NCBI RefSeq assembly: GCF_000182565.1
Contig: NW_015971546.1
Location: 605,407 to 669,406, forward strand
From: Spizellomyces punctatus DAOM BR117
Lineage: Eukaryota > Chytridiomycota > Chytridiomycetes > Spizellomycetales > Spizellomycetaceae
DNA: 64,000 bases
Direction of reading: 5' to 3'
Below are positions 62,889 to 64,000 of the stretch, one piece after another. Both the position numbers and the translations under genes were made by a program. Under the pieces are notes generated by a model. The model did no database searches and was not told the origin of the DNA. It saw only the letters and a program-made list of their open reading frames with translations. Position 1 is the stretch's first letter, and each line of letters opens with the position of its first letter.

Positions 62889-64000
62889 CTACGTTGAGGG
62901 TTGGGGTATGTTTTGTGCAAAGGTATTCCAATCCATGGTAGGTACACCATGATCACTATACGCCAAGGATATGTCAGAGCAGTGCAAAACGAGGTCAAGT
63001 GAAGGCATAGCTTACGTTGCATCATTGTCCCCAATCAAAGCAATGTCGGCATTCTCTGAAGTTTCGACGACGATGCCGCCGGAAATCTCTAACAAGGTTC
63101 TTGCATAAGGTATACGAAATTGTTTGTTCTGGACGTTCCTCAGTTCCAGAAAAGATGGTGCCATGTAGAATCGTCGTCCTGTGGCACACAACAGTTGAGA
63201 AAGGTATTTTGGCAACGCAGTCAGCTGGTCACCTACCGGCAAAAGGTCGGTCAGTGCACAAGAATCCATACGCATTCTCAGGCTCCCAAGTTTTCCTGAA
63301 ACAGGTTACGGTAAATGCTCCTGTACAGAAGCGGTTCAGAGCACGAGAAATTACTTATTTGCAGATTCCAAGACCCATTTAGGATTTGTTATGATCCACT
63401 TCCCAGTCAAAGCTGCTGCGAATGTTTTCAGCGTACGAGAGCCTGGCGCAGATATTACGTGCGCTGTCGTAAATTTATTACATTAGATTAGTGGAGACCA
63501 CGGGAACCATGTTTGAAATACTTACTAATTCGTCCGTCCCATTCCGCCGCTGTTCAGAAAGACAAGACATTTCAGTATACGGTTGAGATTGTGAAAGGCT
63601 GCCGTCTCCTTACGGGCAACAGTGCAGGCGCTAGGTAACTTCTTGATTGCGCTGACAAGCTTTCGTTTCATCTCTGAATTGAATTCGGTTCCCTCTTTAA
63701 ATCCGCTGAAACATATGATGAAGCGATAGGTGGATCTGGATCTTGCCGTTGAAGCCGGCGTGCTGATCGAGGTCTTTGCGTCAGTTAGACAGATATTAGA
63801 CTGGCATTACCAGTTGCAGCGTCTCACCTGATGCGATGCACTCTGTGTCGGGGTTACTGCTGATGCCTTTCGAGATGCCTTAGGACCCGTGATTTCATGG
63901 CAGCCTCTCCAAATATACTCACCTGCGTACTAGCAAGTCTTCCTGGAGTTGTACTTGGTGAGATGCGTAACCTTTTGGCTGGTGAAGGACTATGGTCACC
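62889..64000 (-). CDS. C-terminal tandem-BRCT protein, 5' end outside window
   Basis: BRCT pairs bind phospho-Ser/Thr peptides in DNA-damage and checkpoint proteins. On the minus strand from the right edge, a Ser/Pro/Thr-rich, basic linker (about 63998-63810) is followed by a first BRCT. It reads YRFIICFSGFKEG, then after introns ITHVISAPGSRTLKTFAAALTGKWIITNPKWVLES (about 63475-63380), a clear 'THVIS...RT-K-...G-WI' pattern. The next exons read ENAYGFLCTDRPFAG, then RRFYMAPSFLE, LEISGGIVVETSENADIALIGD and DHGVPTMDWNTFAQNI, which is the second BRCT with its conserved Trp. The stop is at 62889-62891. Intervening introns are short. The spacing resembles the MDC1/PTIP/Rtt107 class; the N-terminal domains needed to choose are off the window. 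Confidence 0.75.

Overview
This window is nuclear DNA from an intron-rich eukaryote, most likely an early-diverging zoosporic (chytrid-like) fungus. The evidence is as follows. Nearly every gene is cut by short GT-AG introns, mostly about 50-80 nt. Gene spacing is fungal (often under 100 bp). The gene set combines fungal-type trafficking and translation genes with genes that yeasts and most Dikarya lack: a BABAM2/BRE-like UEV protein, a FAM184-like coiled-coil protein and a CBR1-like reductase. The lineage is inferred. No rRNA, tRNA, CRISPR array, virus or intact transposon was recognised by eye. There is one assembly gap of 131 N at 42991-43121.

Layout: <1-2041 (+) low-complexity RGG protein; 2451-5520 (+) glycogen branching enzyme; 5808-7010 (-) Derlin-like; 7377-9209 (+) BABAM2/BRE-like; 9486-10870 (+) PQ-loop membrane protein; 11091-12498 (-) BTB/T1 (KCTD-like) protein; 13180-13855 (+) Rpp14-like RNase P/MRP subunit; 14089-21224 (-) GBF1/Gea Arf-GEF; 21647-23148 (+) PDX1/E3BP-like protein with no lipoyl domain; 23303-24208 (-) unknown; 24209-26347 gene-poor, possibly decayed; 26348-27202 (+) CBR1-like reductase; 27362-29218 (-) alpha/beta-hydrolase; 29458-30417 (-) NFU1; 30492-32486 (+) DEAD-box helicase; 32533-35846 (-) AFG2/SPATA5; 35914-38098 (+) DPH2; 38195-~42906 (-) FAM184-like; 42991-43121 gap; 43122-47982 (+) TRAPPC10/Trs130, 5' end in the gap; 48039-48639 (-) Yippee; 48972-61753 (+) VPS13; 61900-62652 (+) DUF71 PP-loop ATPase; 62889->64000 (-) tandem-BRCT protein.

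Themes. Membrane traffic and lipid transport: GBF1, TRAPPC10, VPS13, Derlin and the PQ-loop protein. Mitochondrial Fe-S/lipoate/PDH axis: NFU1 and the E3BP-like protein, plus a probably mitochondrial helicase. Translation and ribosome function: AFG2, DPH2 and Rpp14. Ubiquitin/DNA-damage type folds: BABAM2-like and BRCT. Several gene pairs are head-to-head with very short shared promoters (AFG2/DPH2 about 67 bp, NFU1/helicase about 74 bp). These genes do not form an operon-like cluster; it is an ordinary fungal chromosome segment with several lineage-informative genes and one decayed island. All exon joins were made by eye from splice consensus and family similarity remembered from knowledge, so boundaries are approximate unless stated.
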